Part shown: positions 61,993 to 64,000 of the stretch, in pieces
How the letters are laid out: each line of letters opens with the position of its first letter
Position numbering within the stretch: the stretch's first letter is position 1
Assembly: GCF_004295585.1 (NCBI RefSeq)
Contig: NZ_AP019400.1
Location: 4,066,001 to 4,130,000, forward strand
DNA: 64,000 nucleotides
Source: Cohnella abietis
GTDB lineage: Bacteria > Bacillota > Bacilli > Paenibacillales > Paenibacillaceae
Direction: 5' to 3'
Notes under the pieces: generated by a model
What the model was told of the DNA's origin: nothing
Databases searched by the model: none
Seen by the model: only the letters and a program-made list of their open reading frames with translations
Made by a program: the position numbers and the translations under genes

Positions 61993-63354
61993 TTATTTCA
62001 TTTGTGGCTTCGTTACATGTGGCAATGGTACTTCTGGGTTATCCTTCATATACTTCTGCTGCGCTTTCGTTAAGAAGTCACCCAGGTTTTTCAACGTTTG
62101 CTCAGCTGTCTGTTTGTTCAATAAATACTTCTGCACCTCAGCATCCATGAAGCTTTCACGGAATTCGCCTAGCTCTGGGAAATTACCCAGATCGGCAACC
62201 AAATAGCTGTCCGGATCATCCAAAGTGTCGATAAAGCCTTGCATTGGACCTTCAGCGAGCGTCTTGTCTTCATTCTTGAAGATCGGAATCATCGTCAAGG
62301 CATTGGAGTACTTCAAGTTATTTTCTGGAGAGGATAAGAACTCAATAAATTTCCAAGATTCATCCTTGTGCTTAGATTCTGCCGATACGCTGTAGCCCCA
62401 AGTTGCTGAAGCACCGATATAACGTTTGCCGTCCGCGCCTTTCGGATAAGGAATTACTGTCCAGCTATCATCCGTCATGGAAGATTTAGCTGTCGCAATA
62501 ACTTCCGTTGTTTGGTTCAGGATACCTGTGACACCGGAGGTAAAGCCCTGTACCATTTCTTGATAGCCCCAGTTGATGGCATCCTTCGGTGCAAAGCCTT
62601 TCTTGTAAATATCCGTAAATCTAACAAAGGCTTCGAGCGCTTCCGGTCTCAACAACACGGACGTACCATCCTTCTCGTACGATTCGCCGCCTGTTACTGC
62701 CGTAATATAAGCGAAAATTTGGTCAAAGCCTGCACGTGATCCACGATAAGCCCATCCATAACGGTTTTTGGCAGGATCTGTTAGCTTCTCAGAAGCAGTG
62801 AACAATTCGTCCCAAGTCGTTGGAAGAGGTAGATTAGCATCTTTAAACCAATCTTTACGAACGAATAGAGCACTCGACATCAGAGCATCAGGCATGTAGT
62901 AGATCTCTTTGTACACTTTACGTTGAAGCTCTTCCATCGTGATTCCGCTTACAAAGTTAGTTAACTTGTCTTTATCCGACCAAGCATCATATCTAGTAGA
63001 GAGCGGTTCTAAGTAGCCAGCTGGAACGAATGTATTTAACCATGTAGGGTACATATTCACGACGTCAGGCATTGTTTTACTAGCCCCTTGCATCGCTAGC
63101 TTTTTGAAGGCTTGATCCCATGGCACCGTTTCCATTTTTACTCTGATGTCTGGATTTGCTTGTTCAAATGCTGCAATAACCTCGTTAAAATATTTTGTAC
63201 GGTCTGGAGAAGGAGAGACGTCAACAAAGCTGATCTCCACCTTCTTATTGCTCGATCCCTTGTCCTCCCCATTCTTCGTTTCATTGGATGATGAACAAGC
63301 ACTAATCGTTAACATTGCACCAACTAAAACTCCGGCTGTCACTTTCTTAAGCAT
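61993..63354 (-). CDS. Sugar ABC transporter binding lipoprotein
   Basis: A 453-residue extracellular solute-binding protein (SBP family 1). Lipobox ISAC at about 18-21; ISFVDVSPSPDRTKYFNEVI, WDQAFKKLAMQG, MYPTWLNTFVPAGYLEPL and WKFIEFLSSPENNLKYS are family text. Catches an oligo- or monosaccharide outside the cell for the two permeases. GGGGG precedes the ATG. The promoter upstream is overlapped by a GntR/FCD-type site. Confidence 0.93.
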   Translation of the reverse strand: MLKKVTAGVLVGAMLTISACSSSNETKNGEDKGSSNKKVEISFVDVSPSPDRTKYFNEVIAAFEQANPDIRVKMETVPWDQAFKKLAMQGASKTMPDVVNMYPTWLNTFVPAGYLEPLSTRYDAWSDKDKLTNFVSGITMEELQRKVYKEIYYMPDALMSSALFVRKDWFKDANLPLPTTWDELFTASEKLTDPAKNRYGWAYRGSRAGFDQIFAYITAVTGGESYEKDGTSVLLRPEALEAFVRFTDIYKKGFAPKDAINWGYQEMVQGFTSGVTGILNQTTEVIATAKSSMTDDSWTVIPYPKGADGKRYIGASATWGYSVSAESKHKDESWKFIEFLSSPENNLKYSNALTMIPIFKNEDKTLAEGPMQGFIDTLDDPDSYLVADLGNFPELGEFRESFMDAEVQKYLLNKQTAEQTLKNLGDFLTKAQQKYMKDNPEVPLPHVTKPQMK

Positions 63355-63445
63355 GTGGTAATCCCCCTTGAAAATTTTGATTTATGAATTGGAGAAGCAT
63401 ACTGCGAATATTTCACTCACCTCCCTTAAAAGAAAAATCACCAAA

Positions 63446-63474
63446 ATTTTACTATTGGATAGTTGTCTGACCAA
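63446..63474 (-). promoter_or_regulatory. Promoter of the sugar ABC operon with GTC-A-GAC operator
   Basis: Minus strand TTGGTC (63469-63474), 17 bases, TAAAAT (63446-63451). TTGGTCAGACAA at 63463-63474 holds the half-sites GTC and GAC typical of FadR-subfamily GntR operators and covers the -35. The FCD regulator just upstream is the likely binder. Confidence 0.6.
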
Positions 63475-63500
63475 TTTGATCAAAACAATTTGGAGAAAAG

Positions 63501-64000
63501 CTAGTCTCCAATGCTCTTTAGATCGTTACGCATAATCTCAAAATGCTTGCTTATGAGCTTCTTCGCCTTTTTCGCATCGCCTTCTCTCATCGCTTCATAA
63601 ATGAGACGGTGAAGCGGCTCAGTCTCTCTCCCGAATACATGAACATCCAATACATCAATAACACGATCCGCCCATAAGGTATCCATCTCCTTAATGGATT
63701 GAAACAATGTGAGCATTAAGCGATTGTCTGATCCTTCGTACAAGGTAAGGTGGAACAGGTAATCCTCTTGACGAGGAATTCCGCCTTTACTAATCTTGCG
63801 GTCATACTCATCAACAATTTCCCCAAGCTTATCTAAGTAGAAGGCTTGACCATTTTTAATAATCTGTTCGATTGCGTGCTTCTCCATCATTTCACGCATA
63901 TCGATCATTTCAAGAATCGCCTTCTTCTCCATTGAAACCTTAAGAGTAAGGTTAGCCATTTCAGCTAATATCGTTTTTTCCGCACGCAGATACATCCCGC
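63501..64000 (-). CDS. FCD-domain GntR-family regulator, N-terminus cut by window edge
   Basis: The C-terminal effector domain (FCD, FadR subfamily) of a repressor; the winged helix lies beyond the edge. At least 164 residues: MEKKAILEMIDMREMMEKHA, ISKGGIPRQEDYLFHLTLYEGSDNR (cited by EDYLFHLTLYEGSDNR; Asp/His metal ligands) and MREGDAKKAKKLISKHFE with the final His. Probably controls the sugar ABC genes downstream on the same strand. Confidence 0.88.
   Translation of the reverse strand, partial: GMYLRAEKTILAEMANLTLKVSMEKKAILEMIDMREMMEKHAIEQIIKNGQAFYLDKLGEIVDEYDRKISKGGIPRQEDYLFHLTLYEGSDNRLMLTLFQSIKEMDTLWADRVIDVLDVHVFGRETEPLHRLIYEAMREGDAKKAKKLISKHFEIMRNDLKSIGD

Overview
The window looks like chromosomal DNA of a low-to-mid GC, spore-former-type Firmicute of the Paenibacillaceae (Paenibacillus/Cohnella-like). 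The grounds are strong AGGAGG ribosome sites with frequent TTG and GTG starts, an S-layer-homology (SLH) surface protein, a YqkE-type protein, a PadR/HAAS/DUF4097 set, a MocR regulator, and many U-tailed intrinsic terminators. The assignment rests on gene content, not on a database match.

Layout. 1-5.1 kb: an Lhr-type helicase (cut by the left edge) behind an ABC exporter. 5.1-8.0 kb: GNAT acetyltransferase, VanX-type lipoprotein dipeptidase, a small Cys-rich protein, YqkE, and a membrane-anchored glycerophosphodiesterase. 8.0-8.9 kb: a gene-free stretch with a 51-bp tandem array and a strongly folded three-helix element. 8.9-12.6 kb: a ddl-murF-alr operon making the D-Ala-D-Ala end of peptidoglycan. 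12.8-18.9 kb: DUF421 protein, flavin reductase, DinG-like helicase, NlpC/P60 hydrolase, MocR regulator. 18.9-23.6 kb: a minus-strand accessory stretch with a metallophosphoesterase/kinase-like pair, a 52-bp-period repeat array, and a lipoprotein gene split in its lipobox by a group II intron that carries its own reverse transcriptase. 23.9-30.8 kb: EamA transporter, two AT-rich unknown genes, the SLH protein, HxlR regulator, and an MFS gene with an early amber codon. 30.9-34.4 kb: a PadR-HAAS-DUF4097 operon behind an inverted-repeat promoter, and a DUF445 protein. 34.5-37.0 kb: multicopper oxidase (Tat signal), ZIP-type transporter and TatA. 37.2-43.1 kb: drug-type MFS exporter, DinB-fold protein, radical SAM/SPASM enzyme, and a sugar-acid set (SMP-30, FAH-family, IclR). 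43.2-50.9 kb: two unknown secreted proteins, LLM oxidoreductase, Mn-type pyrophosphatase, an adaptive alkylation-repair locus (ogt-type, adaA, divergent alkA) with an Ada-box-like site, MsrAB, and a lysophospholipase-like hydrolase. 50.9-51.75 kb: a sixteen-copy 52-bp array. 51.8-58.8 kb: GH10-like glycosidase with stalk domain, YdeI-like, secreted and DUF4265-like proteins, a transglutaminase lipoprotein, a hydrolase. 59-64 kb: a PLP lyase and a sugar ABC importer (binding protein plus two permeases, no ATPase) with an FCD/GntR regulator cut by the right edge.

Most notable: the group II intron sits so that splicing would rebuild an intact lipoprotein reading frame with the lipobox Gly-Cys at the junction; three separate intergenic arrays share a period of about 51-52 bp (close to five DNA turns) and two share a TTAGTCGG core; and the 8688-8870 element pairs into a closing stem plus two long perfect arms. 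No CRISPR array, IS transposase, tRNA or rRNA gene was seen.
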